Assembly: GCF_001667145.1 (NCBI RefSeq)
Contig: NZ_LZIF01000012.1
Span: 1 to 40,284 of the forward strand
Source of the DNA: Mycobacterium sp. 852002-51971_SCH5477799-a
GTDB lineage: Bacteria > Actinomycetota > Actinomycetes > Mycobacteriales > Mycobacteriaceae
Reading direction: 5' to 3'
Length of the DNA stretch: 40,284 nt
Below, piece by piece: positions 1 to 10,066 of the stretch. The notes below the pieces were generated by a model, which saw only the letters and a list, made by a program, of their open reading frames with translations, did not search any database and had not been told where the DNA came from. Both the position numbers and the translations under genes were made by a program. Within the stretch, counting starts at the first letter, position 1. Every line of letters begins with the position of its first letter.

Positions 1-234
1 GGCCCGGGTCCCCCGATGCACCCGGGCCCATCCGCGGATGCGCCCCCGCCGCCGCGCCTGGCGCCACCGCCGGCACCGGAGCAGGCGCCCAGGCACGGCG
101 GTGACCCCCAGCAAGAGGGCCTCAACAGCGCGGGAGACGGCGCCCCCACGGGAGGGCAGTCGGTGGCCGATCTGCTGGCCCGCCTGCAGGTGCAGCCCTT
201 AGAGGGCGGCCGGCGACGTCGCCGCGACGGCTGA
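1..234 (+). CDS. C-terminal fragment of a Pro/Ala/Arg-rich membrane-associated protein (Rv3604c-like)
   Basis: The frame is open from base 1 and ends at TGA 232-234, so only the last 77 or so residues are present and the start lies outside the window. The visible part is disordered and rich in Pro, Ala, Gly and Arg. It ends in a conserved-looking segment, GGQSVADLLARLQV, and a basic tail (GGRRRRRDG). From memory, the M. tuberculosis gene upstream of the panC cluster (Rv3604c, transmembrane, Ala/Arg/Pro-rich) ends with the same SVADLLARLQ signature, and the gene order agrees. No function can be read from this fragment. An internal ATG at base 16 exists but is unlikely to be the real start, because the frame continues upstream. 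Confidence 0.7.
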   Translation, partial: GPGPPMHPGPSADAPPPPRLAPPPAPEQAPRHGGDPQQEGLNSAGDGAPTGGQSVADLLARLQVQPLEGGRRRRRDG

Positions 235-252
235 GCTGGGAGCTTCCTCACA

Positions 253-281
253 TTGGGTAATGCCTGGTAATCGACTACAGT
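253..281 (+). promoter_or_regulatory. Predicted promoter of the Rossmann protein-panC-panD-coaX run
   Basis: TTGGGT (253-258) and TACAGT (276-281) are 17 bases apart, matching SigA-type -35 and -10 spacing. The -10 fits TANNNT. Transcription would begin near 288, giving a 5' leader of about 60 bases before the ATG at 350. The assignment rests on pattern only. Confidence 0.45.
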
Positions 282-349
282 CGTGGTGACCGAACGGTAC
301 CCACCAGGTGGGACCGGAACGAAACAAGATATTTGTGAGGTCGTCTGCG

Positions 350-1261
350 ATGGGGCAGCTCGACGGTTTGCGCCCGGCTCGGCTCAAGGTGGGAATCATC
401 TCGGCCGGCCGCGTGGGCACCGCTCTCGGCGTCGCGCTGGAGCGCGCCGACCATGTCGTGGTGGCATGTAGCGCCATTTCCCATGCGTCTCGGCAGCGCG
501 CACAACGCCGGCTGCCCGATACGCCGGTGGCACCACCGCCCGAGGTGGCCGCCGGTGCCGAGCTGTTGCTGCTCGCGGTCCCCGACAGCGAACTCGCCGG
601 CCTGGTATCCGGGCTGGCCGCCACGTCGGCGGTGCGACCCGGAACCATCGTGGCCCACACGTCCGGCGCCAACGGTATCGGCATTCTCGGGCCGCTGGCC
701 CGGGACGGCTGCATCCCGCTCGCGATCCACCCCGCGATGACGTTCACCGGCTCCGATGAAGACATCGGCCGGCTGGCGGATTCCTGCTTCGGCGTCACCG
801 CGGCCGACGAAATCGGATACGCGATCGGGCAATCGCTGGTCCTCGAGATGGGCGGCGAACCGTTCTGCGTCGCCGAGGAAGCCCGCGTCCTGTACCACGC
901 TGCCCTCGCCCACGCCGGCAACCACATCGTGACCGTGCTCGCCGACGCGCTCGACGCGCTGCGCGCCGCACTGCGCGGCAGCGAACTGCTCGGCCAACAG
1001 ATCGTCGACGACCAACCGGGCGGCATCGCCGAACGCATCATCGGACCGCTGGCCAGGGCCGCGCTGGAGAACACCTTGCAACGCGGGCAGGCGGCGCTCA
1101 CCGGCCCGGTCGCCCGCGGCGACGCCGCCGCGGTCGCGGGGCACCTGTCCGCGCTGGGTCAGGTCGGTCCGGAGCTGGCGCAGGCATACCGGATGAACGC
1201 CCTGAGGACCGCCCAGCGCGCGCACGCCCCCAGGGATGTCGTGGAGGTGCTGGCGCCATGA
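350..1261 (+). CDS. Rossmann-fold DUF2520 oxidoreductase-like protein (Rv3603c homologue)
   Basis: A 303-residue protein. The N-terminus [19 protein letters not shown] is a beta-strand followed by a glycine-rich dinucleotide-binding turn, as in ketopantoate reductase and 6-phosphogluconate dehydrogenase-like enzymes. AIHPAMTF in the middle and an all-helical second half are typical of the DUF2520 family. The start at 350 was chosen because homologues begin with [15 protein letters not shown]; an in-frame ATG at 308 would add 14 unconserved residues. The stop overlaps the panC ATG by 4 bases (ATGA), so the two are translationally coupled. The link to panC suggests a redox step close to pantothenate synthesis, perhaps ketopantoate reduction, but this is inference and no substrate has been shown. 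Confidence 0.85.
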   Translation: MGQLDGLRPARLKVGIISAGRVGTALGVALERADHVVVACSAISHASRQRAQRRLPDTPVAPPPEVAAGAELLLLAVPDSELAGLVSGLAATSAVRPGTIVAHTSGANGIGILGPLARDGCIPLAIHPAMTFTGSDEDIGRLADSCFGVTAADEIGYAIGQSLVLEMGGEPFCVAEEARVLYHAALAHAGNHIVTVLADALDALRAALRGSELLGQQIVDDQPGGIAERIIGPLARAALENTLQRGQAALTGPVARGDAAAVAGHLSALGQVGPELAQAYRMNALRTAQRAHAPRDVVEVLAP

Positions 1262-2196
1262 GTCCCGGCGGGCCTCCGGGCTTCACGGCGGGCGAACTCA
1301 ACGTCTACTCCGCCCCGCGTGATGTCGCCGACGTCAGCCGCGCGCTGCGCCACACCGGGCGCCGGGTGATGTTGGTGCCCACCATGGGTGCACTGCACGA
1401 CGGACACCTGGCGTTGGTGCGCGCGGCCAAGCGGGTGCCCGGCGCGGTGGTGGTGGTGTCGATCTTCGTCAACCCGCTGCAATTCGGCGCGGGCGAGGAC
1501 CTCGGCGCCTATCCCCGCACCCTGGACGACGACGTCGCCCTGCTGCGCGCCGACGGCGTCGAAATCGTTTTCACCCCGACGGCCGCCGCGATGTATCCCG
1601 ACGGCCTGCGCACCACCGTGCAGCCGGGACCGCTGGCCGCCGAGCTCGAGGGCGCCGTCCGGCCCACCCATTTCGCGGGAATGCTCACCGTGGTGTGCAA
1701 GCTGCTGCAGATCGTGCGGCCGGACCGGATCTTCTTCGGGGAGAAGGACTATCAGCAGCTGGTGATGGTCCGTCAGATGGTCGCCGACCTCAACATCGAC
1801 GCGCAGGTCGTGGGGGTGCCGACCGTCCGGGAATCCGACGGCCTGGCCATGTCGTCGCGCAACCGCTACCTGGACCCCACGCAACGCGAACTGGCCGTGA
1901 CGCTTTCGGCCGCGCTGACGGCCGGTGCACATGCCGCGCACGACGGCGGTGCGGCCGCGCTGGCCGCGGCGCGCGCGGTGCTGGACGCCGTGCCCGACCT
2001 CACCGTCGACTACCTCGAGCTGCGCGACGCCGGGCTCGGCCCGGCGCCCACCCACGGTTCGGCCCGGCTGCTGGTCGCAGCCCGGCTGGGCACCACCAGG
2101 CTGCTGGACAACATCGAAATGCAGATCGAAACACCCGCCGGCACCGCTGGGCCGGACGGACACCACGAATACGCCCGATCACCTTGGAGGAATTGA
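1258..2196 (+). CDS. panC: Pantothenate synthetase
   Basis: Condenses D-pantoate with beta-alanine using ATP (pantoyl-adenylate intermediate) to give pantothenate; cytoplasmic. The 312 residues match the family length. Visible motifs are [15 protein letters not shown] near residue 40 (the HIGH-like nucleotide-binding motif), [17 protein letters not shown] (catalytic Lys/Gln region) and SSRNRYL (KMSKS-like loop). The start ATG overlaps the upstream stop by 4 bases. The TGA stop shares its last base with the panD ATG (TGATG), so synthesis of PanC and PanD, which supplies its beta-alanine, is coupled. The first 10 residues and the extreme C-terminus are the least conserved parts. Confidence 0.97.
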   Translation: MSPGGPPGFTAGELNVYSAPRDVADVSRALRHTGRRVMLVPTMGALHDGHLALVRAAKRVPGAVVVVSIFVNPLQFGAGEDLGAYPRTLDDDVALLRADGVEIVFTPTAAAMYPDGLRTTVQPGPLAAELEGAVRPTHFAGMLTVVCKLLQIVRPDRIFFGEKDYQQLVMVRQMVADLNIDAQVVGVPTVRESDGLAMSSRNRYLDPTQRELAVTLSAALTAGAHAAHDGGAAALAAARAVLDAVPDLTVDYLELRDAGLGPAPTHGSARLLVAARLGTTRLLDNIEMQIETPAGTAGPDGHHEYARSPWRN

Positions 2197-2615
2197 TGCG
2201 CAGGACGATGCTCAAGTCGAAGATCCACCGGGCCACCGTCACGCAGGCAGACCTGCACTACGTCGGCTCGGTGACCATCGACGCCGACCTGATGGACGCC
2301 GCGGACCTGCTCGAGGGTGAACAGGTCACCATCGTCGACATCGACAACGGCGCCCGGCTGGTCACCTACGCGATCACCGGCGAACGCGGCAGCGGCGTGA
2401 TCGGAATCAACGGCGCCGCAGCACATCTCGTCCACCCCGGCGACCTGGTGATCCTGATCGCCTACGGGACGATGGAAGATGCTGAGGCGCGTGCCTATAA
2501 GCCGCGCATCGTGTTCGTCGACGCCGACAACAAGCAGATCGACCTGGGCAGCGATCCGGCATTCGTGCCCGACGACGCGGCCGAGCTACTCAATCCCCGG
2601 ATCGTTGCGCGGTAG
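2196..2615 (+). CDS. panD: Aspartate 1-decarboxylase
   Basis: Makes beta-alanine from L-aspartate for PanC. It is a pyruvoyl enzyme produced as a 139-residue proenzyme that cleaves itself between Gly24 and Ser25; YVGSVTID around this site is intact, so a functional pyruvoyl group is expected. Other family motifs are [20 protein letters not shown] and the [11 protein letters not shown] strand. The start ATG at 2196 follows a strong GGAGG (2186-2190), and the gene overlaps panC by one base. In M. tuberculosis, C-terminal changes in PanD are linked to pyrazinamide resistance. Here the tail ([15 protein letters not shown]) is divergent but of normal length. Confidence 0.97.
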   Translation: MRRTMLKSKIHRATVTQADLHYVGSVTIDADLMDAADLLEGEQVTIVDIDNGARLVTYAITGERGSGVIGINGAAAHLVHPGDLVILIAYGTMEDAEARAYKPRIVFVDADNKQIDLGSDPAFVPDDAAELLNPRIVAR

Positions 2616-2617
2616 CC

Positions 2618-3433
2618 GTGCTGCTGGCGATCGACGTCCGTAACACCCACACCGTCGTCGGGCTGATTTCGGGATCCAAAGAGCACGCAAACGTCGTGCA
2701 GCAATGGCGAATCCGCACCGAAGCGGAGATCACCGCCGACGAGTTGGCCCTGACCATCGACGGTCTCATCGGCGACGATTCGGAGCGGCTCACCGGCGCC
2801 GCGGCGCTGTCGACCGTCCCCTCCGTGCTGCACGAGGTGCGGCTCATGCTCGACCAGTACTGGCCGTCGGTGCCGCACGTGCTCATCGAGCCCGGGGTGC
2901 GCACCGGCATCCCACTGCTCGTAGACAATCCAAAGGAAGTCGGCGCCGACCGAATCGTCAACTGCCTGGCCGCTTTTCACCGATTCAATGCCCCCGCCAT
3001 CGTCATCGACTTCGGATCCTCGATCTGTGTGGACGTCGTGTCGGTCAAAGGCGAGTTCCTCGGCGGCGCCATCGCGCCGGGATTGCAGGTGTCCTCCGAC
3101 GCCGCCGCGGCCCGCTCGGCGGCCCTGCGCCGAGTGGAATTGACCCGTCCCCGTTCGGTGGTCGGCAAGAACACCGTCGAGTGCATGCAGGCGGGAGCCG
3201 TGTTCGGTTTCGCCGGGCTGGTCGACGGTTTGGTCGGGCGCATCCGCGACGACGTGGACGGCTTTGCCGGCGACGACGTCGCGATCGTCGCCACCGGCCA
3301 CGCCGCGCCGCTGCTGCTGCCCGAGCTGCAGACCGTCACCCACTACGACCAGCACCTGACCCTGCACGGCCTGCGGCTAATCTTCGAACGCAACCCCGAC
3401 GCGCAGCGCGGCCGGCTGAAGACGGCACGCTGA
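2618..3433 (+). CDS. coaX: Type III pantothenate kinase
   Basis: Phosphorylates pantothenate in the first step of CoA synthesis, directly following the PanC and PanD products. The 271 residues carry the ASKHA-fold signature of the CoaX family: [14 protein letters not shown] at the N-terminus (family Asp6 phosphate loop), [19 protein letters not shown] and [11 protein letters not shown]. The GTG start at 2618 is two bases after the panD stop, so it is the fourth gene of the coupled run. Many mycobacteria also carry a type I CoaA elsewhere and CoaX is then not essential; whether this strain has CoaA cannot be seen here. Confidence 0.95.
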   Translation: MLLAIDVRNTHTVVGLISGSKEHANVVQQWRIRTEAEITADELALTIDGLIGDDSERLTGAAALSTVPSVLHEVRLMLDQYWPSVPHVLIEPGVRTGIPLLVDNPKEVGADRIVNCLAAFHRFNAPAIVIDFGSSICVDVVSVKGEFLGGAIAPGLQVSSDAAAARSAALRRVELTRPRSVVGKNTVECMQAGAVFGFAGLVDGLVGRIRDDVDGFAGDDVAIVATGHAAPLLLPELQTVTHYDQHLTLHGLRLIFERNPDAQRGRLKTAR

Positions 3434-3462
3434 CGTCGACGCACCGTCAAAGCGCGGTCCTT

Positions 3463-3476
3463 TAAGCTGGCACGTC
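3463..3476 (+). promoter_or_regulatory. Leaderless promoter of lysS
   Basis: The -10 hexamer TAAGCT (3463-3468) is followed by 8 bases (GGCACGTC) and then the GTG start at 3477. No ribosome-binding site is present, so a leaderless mRNA beginning at or near the GTG is expected. No convincing -35 is visible. The 18 bases from TAAGCT through GTGA are identical upstream of cysS (20203-20220). Confidence 0.6.
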
Positions 3477-4973
3477 GTGAGTGCCGACGACCTAGATATT
3501 CCCGAGCAGTACCGAATTCGCCGCGATAAGCGCGCTCGGCTGCTCGACGAAGGGCATGACCCCTACCCGGTCTCCGTCGAACGCACCCACACGCTGGCCC
3601 AGGTGCGGGCAGCCCATCCCGACCTGCCGGTCGACACCGCGACCGACGACCACGTCGGCGTCGCTGGCCGGGTGATCTTCGCCCGCAACTCCGGCAAACT
3701 CTGCTTCGCCACGCTGCAAGAGGGCGACGGCACCAGCCTGCAGGTGATGATCAGCCTGGACAAGGTCGGCCAGCAATCCCTCGACGCGTGGAAGGCCGAT
3801 GTCGACCTCGGCGACATCGTCTACGTGCACGGCAACGTGATCAGCTCACGGCGCGGCGAATTGTCCGTGCTGGCCGACTCCTGGCAGATGGCGTCCAAGT
3901 CGCTGCGTCCGCTGCCCGTCGCGCACAAGGACATGAGCGAAGAGGCGCGGGTACGGCAGCGCTACGTCGACCTGATCGTGCGCCCGCAGGCCCGCACGGT
4001 GGCGCGGCAGCGGATCGCCGTCATCCGCGCGATACGCAACGCTTTGGAACGCCGTGGGTTTCTCGAAGTCGAAACCCCAATGTTGCAGACGTTGGCCGGT
4101 GGCGCGGCCGCGCGCCCGTTCATCACGCATTCCAATGCACTGGACATCGATCTCTACTTGAGGATCGCACCGGAACTGTTCCTGAAGCGCTGCGTGGTCG
4201 GTGGTTTCGACCGGGTTTTCGAACTAAATCGAGTGTTCCGAAACGAAGGTGCGGATTCCACGCATTCTCCGGAATTTTCCATGCTGGAGACCTACCAGGC
4301 GTACGGGACCTATGACGATTCGGCAGTAGTGACGCGTGAGCTTATTCAAGAGGTAGCCGATGAGGCGATCGGAACCCGACAACTCCCGCTTCCCGACGGC
4401 AGTGTCTACGACATAGACGGAGAATGGGCTTGCATACAAATGTACCCGTCATTGTCTGCGGCTCTCGGTGAAGAGATCACACCTGCGACGTCAGTTGAAC
4501 AGTTGCTCGGAATCGCCGATCGACTCGGCGTCGAAATTCCCGCGAACCGGGGCTATGGACATGGAAAGATCGTCGAGGAACTGTGGGAGCACACCGTGGG
4601 CAACGCGCTCGTCGCCCCGACGTTCGTGAGGGACTTCCCGGTCGAGACAACGCCTTTGACGCGCCAGCACCGTAGCATCGCCGGCGTCACCGAGAAGTGG
4701 GATCTGTATCTGCGTGGAGTCGAATTGGCAACCGGCTATTCCGAATTGAACGATCCCGTCGTGCAGCGTGAGAGGTTCGCCGCGCAGGCGCGTGCGGCCG
4801 CCGCCGGCGACGATGAGGCCATGGTGCTCGACGAAGATTTTCTTGCCGCGCTCGAGTATGCGATGCCGCCATGTACGGGAACGGGAATGGGCATCGACAG
4901 GTTGTTGATGACTTTGACTGGACTGTCAATTCGAGAGACAGTTTTGTTCCCGATTGTTCGGCCCCAGTCGTAG
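3477..4973 (+). CDS. lysS: Lysyl-tRNA synthetase, class II
   Basis: Charges tRNA-Lys with lysine. The 498-residue enzyme has an N-terminal OB-fold anticodon domain (about residues 60-150; [21 protein letters not shown]) and a class II core with motif 2 ([24 protein letters not shown] region) and motif 3 ([11 protein letters not shown] near the C-terminus). The GTG start at 3477 is supported by the leaderless promoter. It stands 43 bases after coaX. Codon composition changes inside the gene: hand counts give 77% GC at 3961-4020 but 50-55% over most of 4201-4500, recovering only partly towards the end. From memory it is several residues shorter than M. tuberculosis LysS1, with a gap near [13 protein letters not shown]. 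The catalytic motifs are intact. Confidence 0.97.
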   Translation: MSADDLDIPEQYRIRRDKRARLLDEGHDPYPVSVERTHTLAQVRAAHPDLPVDTATDDHVGVAGRVIFARNSGKLCFATLQEGDGTSLQVMISLDKVGQQSLDAWKADVDLGDIVYVHGNVISSRRGELSVLADSWQMASKSLRPLPVAHKDMSEEARVRQRYVDLIVRPQARTVARQRIAVIRAIRNALERRGFLEVETPMLQTLAGGAAARPFITHSNALDIDLYLRIAPELFLKRCVVGGFDRVFELNRVFRNEGADSTHSPEFSMLETYQAYGTYDDSAVVTRELIQEVADEAIGTRQLPLPDGSVYDIDGEWACIQMYPSLSAALGEEITPATSVEQLLGIADRLGVEIPANRGYGHGKIVEELWEHTVGNALVAPTFVRDFPVETTPLTRQHRSIAGVTEKWDLYLRGVELATGYSELNDPVVQRERFAAQARAAAAGDDEAMVLDEDFLAALEYAMPPCTGTGMGIDRLLMTLTGLSIRETVLFPIVRPQS

Positions 4974-5100
4974 TTGAAAGTCCCAATGTGCGGCTTCCGT
5001 ACAGATTGAGTATGCTTCCCTGTTATGGCACATTGGTTACCCGGGGAGGTTCGATCCGATCTGCTAGTAACTGTTCAGGACGAAATGCGAGGACAAGCCA

Positions 5101-5439
5101 ATGGCAAAAAAAGTGACCGTCACCCTGGTCGATGATTTCGACGGTGCCGGCGCAGCCGACGAAACCGTGGAATTCGGACTCGACGGGGTTACCTACGAGA
5201 TTGACCTTTCGTCCAAGAATGCCGCGAAACTGCGTAACGATCTGAAGCAATGGGTGGAGGCCGGTCGCCGCGTCGGGGGCCGTCGGCGCGGGCGTACCGG
5301 CTCGGGACGCGGCCGTGGCGCGATCGACCGTGAGCAGAGCGCGGCCATCCGCGAATGGGCCCGGCGGAACGGGCACAACGTGTCAACGCGGGGCCGCATC
5401 CCGGCCGACGTGATCGACGCATTCCACGCAGCGACCTAG
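5101..5439 (+). CDS. lsr2: Lsr2 nucleoid-associated xenogeneic silencer
   Basis: An H-NS-like protein that bridges AT-rich DNA and represses horizontally acquired genes. The 112 residues match M. tuberculosis Lsr2 in length. The N-terminal half ([15 protein letters not shown] to about residue 58) is the beta-hairpin/helix oligomerisation domain. A basic Gly/Arg linker ([15 protein letters not shown]) leads to the C-terminal DNA-binding domain with the AT-hook-like RGR ([18 protein letters not shown]). The ribosome-binding site is GAGGA (5089-5093), 7 bases before the ATG. The 127-base upstream region is unusually AT-rich for this window and contains a possible -10 TATGCT (5011-5016). This composition may let Lsr2 bind its own promoter (inference). 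A strong terminator follows. Confidence 0.97.
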   Translation: MAKKVTVTLVDDFDGAGAADETVEFGLDGVTYEIDLSSKNAAKLRNDLKQWVEAGRRVGGRRRGRTGSGRGRGAIDREQSAAIREWARRNGHNVSTRGRIPADVIDAFHAAT

Positions 5440-5447
5440 CAGTTCTC

Positions 5448-5486
5448 AAACCGGCGCCCAGGGCTAGCAGGCCCGGGCGCCGGTTT
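5448..5486 (+). terminator. Hairpin terminator after lsr2
   Basis: A perfect 12-bp outer stem (AAACCGGCGCCC at 5448-5459, GGGCGCCGGTTT at 5475-5486) is extended by an inner GGGC/GCCC stem (5461-5464 with 5471-5474) across a one-base bulge, with loop TAGCAG. There is no long U tract, as is usual in mycobacteria. Confidence 0.85.
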
Positions 5487-5489
5487 GTC

Positions 5490-5508
5490 GTTTCGCTGGG
5501 CGCGAAAC
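5490..5508. promoter_or_regulatory. Candidate ClgR operator upstream of clpC1
   Basis: GTTTCGC, 5 bases, GCGAAAC: a perfect 7-bp inverted repeat with a 5-base centre. ClgR, the activator of Clp protease genes in actinobacteria, recognises a CGC-N5-GCG palindrome with A/T flanks, and clpC1 is a known ClgR target in mycobacteria. The site is about 270 bases before the clpC1 ATG, which is far, and the central bases do not fit the full corynebacterial consensus. Confidence 0.45.
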
Positions 5509-5775
5509 AATCGTCGGCGGCCCGGGGAAACGAATTCGGCCATCGCAACGTTTCTTCAGTTATAGCGCGCAAAGCCGCAGGCAGTCACAGGTGATATCGG
5601 CCCAGCAGAGACCGGGCCCGTCCGCAGCGAAGAACGCACGCCAAGGTTAGGCCCGCTGGCAAGCCGACCACTACAGTGGAGACAGGTACGCGATTCCGGC
5701 CCCAGGGGACCGGCAGGATTGCTCGAAGGGCCGCTAACTAGTTTGTACCGATGTTGAGGGAGAGCAGGTAACCCG

Positions 5776-8322
<2,547 letters not shown>

Positions 8323-8328
8323 CGAACA

Positions 8329-8375
8329 AGCGAAAACGGGCGGTAGTCGATCTCGGACTACCGCCCGTTTTCGCT
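8329..8375 (+). terminator. Hairpin terminator after clpC1
   Basis: A perfect 20-bp stem (8329-8348 with 8356-8375), GC-rich in the middle with an AAAA/TTTT step, and a 7-base loop (GATCTCG). It begins 7 bases after the clpC1 stop and separates clpC1 from the riboswitch-controlled cbt operon. Confidence 0.9.
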
Positions 8376-8381
8376 GCGCCC

Positions 8382-8387
8382 TACACT
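8382..8387 (+). promoter_or_regulatory. Predicted -10 of the cbt operon
   Basis: TACACT fits TANNNT and would start RNA near 8394, immediately before the cobalamin aptamer. The -35 region would fall inside the clpC1 terminator and has no consensus. Confidence 0.4.
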
Positions 8388-8393
8388 GACCGT

Positions 8394-8497
8394 TGTCATC
8401 GACGTGTAACGGAATCTGGTGAAAGTCCAGAACGGTCGCGCCACTGCAAAAGTCAGACCCGATGCTCGTCATACCCAGCGGGGACGCGTTATCCCCA
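8394..8497 (+). promoter_or_regulatory. Cobalamin (B12) riboswitch controlling cbtB-cbtA
   Basis: The leader contains the conserved cobalamin-aptamer core: GGAATCTGGTGAAAGTCCAG (8411-8430; CTGG/CCAG stem with the GGTGAAAGTCC hairpin), then AACGGTCGCGCCACTGCAAA and AGTCAGACC (8451-8459, B12-box-like). GACG (8401-8404) can pair with CGTC (8467-8470) to close the core. Downstream, GGGGA (8480-8484) pairs with TCCCC (8492-8496) directly against the cbtB ribosome-binding site AGAAGGAG (8497-8504). This hairpin is the likely expression platform, probably controlling translation. Cobalamin binding should lower expression. The boundaries are approximate. Confidence 0.9.
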
Positions 8498-8510
8498 GAA
8501 GGAGTCGATA

Positions 8511-8726
8511 GTGTCCCACCCGCAGCTAACCGGCGGCCGCACCCGATCGGTCGACCTGTCCGCGGCACGCGCCGCACTCTGGTTGACGGCGACCGTCTTC
8601 CTCGCGTTGCTGGCGCTGTACTTCGTCGGCATCGACCAGGGGGCGGTCTCGCTGTTCGGCAGCGATTCGCACGTGCACGAGTTCGTGCACGACGCACGCC
8701 ACCTACTCGGCTTCCCCTGCCACTGA
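8511..8726 (+). CDS. cbtB: CbtB, small subunit of a proposed cobalt transporter
   Basis: A 71-residue protein with one transmembrane helix (ALWLTATVFLALLALYFVG, about residues 22-40) and a C-terminal His-rich tail (DSHVHEFVHDARHLLGFPCH) typical of CbtB. The histidines and the penultimate Cys are candidate metal ligands. The GTG start at 8511 lies 6 bases after AGAAGGAG. CbtA/CbtB pairs were proposed as cobalt transporters because they occur behind B12 riboswitches, as here; direct transport evidence is limited. It is followed after 9 bases by cbtA. From memory, M. tuberculosis has no cbtAB at this location. Confidence 0.9.
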   Translation: MSHPQLTGGRTRSVDLSAARAALWLTATVFLALLALYFVGIDQGAVSLFGSDSHVHEFVHDARHLLGFPCH

Positions 8727-8735
8727 CCGCGTCTC

Positions 8736-9521
8736 GTGGAGAAACGCCTGATCGGGGGCGGTCTTCTGGCGGGTGCCGTCGGCGCGGTGCTGGCGTTCGT
8801 CTTCGCCCGCGTGTGCGCCGAGCCCGTCATTGGTCGCGCTATCGCCTTTGAAGACGGTCGCACCGACGCCGAGAATGCGCACGGCGTGCACGAGCACGGC
8901 GCGGAGCTGTTCACCCGCGGCGTGCAATCGGGTCCCGGGCTGGGATTCGGTGTGCTGATCTTCGGCCTCGCAATGGGCGCGCTGTTCGCAGTGCTGTTCA
9001 GCGTCGTCTATGCGCGGGCCGAAGTGGGCCAGCCGCAAAGGCTTTCGCTGCTGTTGGCGGCCGGCGCGTTCGGGGCGGTGTACGTGGTGCCGTTCGTGAA
9101 ATACCCGCCGAACCCACCGGCCGTCGGACAGGCCGACACGATCGCAGCGCGGACCGGCTGGTACCTGGTGATGGTGCTGGTATCGGTGGTGCTGGCGATC
9201 GGCGCGGTCTGGCTGGCGCGCCGGCTCGCTGCCCGGTTCGGTGCCTGGAACGCCGGACTGCTGGCGGCCGCAGCGTATCTGGTGTCGATCGTGGTGGCGG
9301 CGGTGCTGCTGCCGTCCGTGGACGAGACACCAGAACCGCTGCGCGACGCCGCGGGGACGATCATCTATCCGGGATTTCCCGCCGATGTCCTCTACGAGTT
9401 CAGGTTGCTGTCGCTGGCCACCCAGCTGGTGCTGTGGGCGGGCATCGGTGTGGTGTTCGCGACGATCAGCGGGCGGCTGCTTTCAGCGCGGACGCGGCCG
9501 GCGTCGAGCATCGCGGCGTGA
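8736..9521 (+). CDS. cbtA: CbtA, membrane subunit of a proposed cobalt transporter
   Basis: A 261-residue polytopic membrane protein with about five or six hydrophobic segments, starting with LIGGGLLAGAVGAVLAFVFARV. The loop after the first helix carries the acidic and His-rich stretch typical of CbtA (FEDGRTDAENAHGVHEHG). Later segments include GLGFGVLIFGLAMGALFAVLFSVVYAR and WYLVMVLVSVVLAIGAVWLARRL. The start is GTG 8736, nine bases after the cbtB stop. Its stop overlaps the next gene by 4 bases (GTGA). Presumed to work with CbtB in Co2+ uptake for cobalamin synthesis under riboswitch control; this is family-level inference. Confidence 0.88.
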   Translation: MEKRLIGGGLLAGAVGAVLAFVFARVCAEPVIGRAIAFEDGRTDAENAHGVHEHGAELFTRGVQSGPGLGFGVLIFGLAMGALFAVLFSVVYARAEVGQPQRLSLLLAAGAFGAVYVVPFVKYPPNPPAVGQADTIAARTGWYLVMVLVSVVLAIGAVWLARRLAARFGAWNAGLLAAAAYLVSIVVAAVLLPSVDETPEPLRDAAGTIIYPGFPADVLYEFRLLSLATQLVLWAGIGVVFATISGRLLSARTRPASSIAA

Positions 9522-10063
9522 CGGGGGTCGTCCGGCTGACGCTGCTCTCGCACGGCATGACCGACGCCATGGCGAGCGGGCGTTTCCCCGCCGACGAACC
9601 GCTGAACGCGATGGGCCGCCGCCAGGTTGAGGCTCTGGACGACGTCGCCCCCGCCCAGCGCCGGCTGTCCGGACCCGAGCAGCGCACCCTGCAGACCGCC
9701 AAACTGGTTGGCCTGCAACCCGAAACCGAGCCGCTGTTGGCAGACCTCGACTGCGGGCGGTGGCGCGGCGAGGCGCTTGCGGGGCTGCCACCGGATGAAC
9801 TCGAGGTTTGGCTGAGCCAACCGGGCGCCGCGCCGCACGGCGGCGAGTCGATCGCCGACCTGACCTTCAGGGTTGCCCGGTGGCTGGAATCGTTGACCGC
9901 CAACCCATTACGCACGGTGGCGGTGACGCACCCGGCGGTGATCCGGGCGGCGATCGTGGCGGCGCTGGACATCGCCCCGGAATCATTTTGGCGGATCGAC
10001 GTCGAGCCGGCTGACCGCGTCGTCATGCACTTCCGGGGTGGCCGTTGGACGCTGCGCTTGTAG
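9518..10063 (+). CDS. CobC-like histidine phosphatase with SHG in place of RHG
   Basis: A 181-residue protein of the phosphoglycerate mutase/histidine phosphatase superfamily. The phosphate-accepting motif normally read as LxRHGxT is here LLSHGMT: His12 is kept but the preceding Arg is Ser11. The second phosphate-binding Arg (EQRTLQTA, Arg56) and the second catalytic His (VAVTHPAVIRA, His138) are present. DLDCGRWRGEAL resembles the CobC/alpha-ribazole phosphatase signature but lacks its usual Glu. GTG 9518 overlaps the cbtA stop by 4 bases, so the protein is made with the cobalt transporter under the riboswitch. A role in cobalamin lower-ligand metabolism (alpha-ribazole-5'-phosphate) is plausible from context. 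The altered motif means activity cannot be assumed. Confidence 0.8.
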   Translation: MTGVVRLTLLSHGMTDAMASGRFPADEPLNAMGRRQVEALDDVAPAQRRLSGPEQRTLQTAKLVGLQPETEPLLADLDCGRWRGEALAGLPPDELEVWLSQPGAAPHGGESIADLTFRVARWLESLTANPLRTVAVTHPAVIRAAIVAALDIAPESFWRIDVEPADRVVMHFRGGRWTLRL

Positions 10064-10066
10064 GCC

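Larger units (their letters stand above)
5440..5775. other. Intergenic region lsr2-clpC1
   Basis: 336 bases without a gene. It holds the lsr2 terminator (5448-5486), a ClgR-like palindrome (5490-5508), a possible -10 TACAGT (5672-5677) inside a small CCACT/AGTGG inverted repeat, and the clpC1 ribosome-binding region (AGGGAGAGCAGG ending at 5768). The real transcription start of clpC1 cannot be fixed from the sequence. Confidence 0.7.

Noticed and set aside
283..471. Small forward frame before and inside the Rossmann gene
   Set aside because: It starts at the predicted promoter, is out of frame with the conserved protein and has no features.
5566..5578. CGCGCAAAGCCGC as a second ClgR site before clpC1
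   Set aside because: Only a partial half-site match; the palindrome at 5490-5508 is much better.
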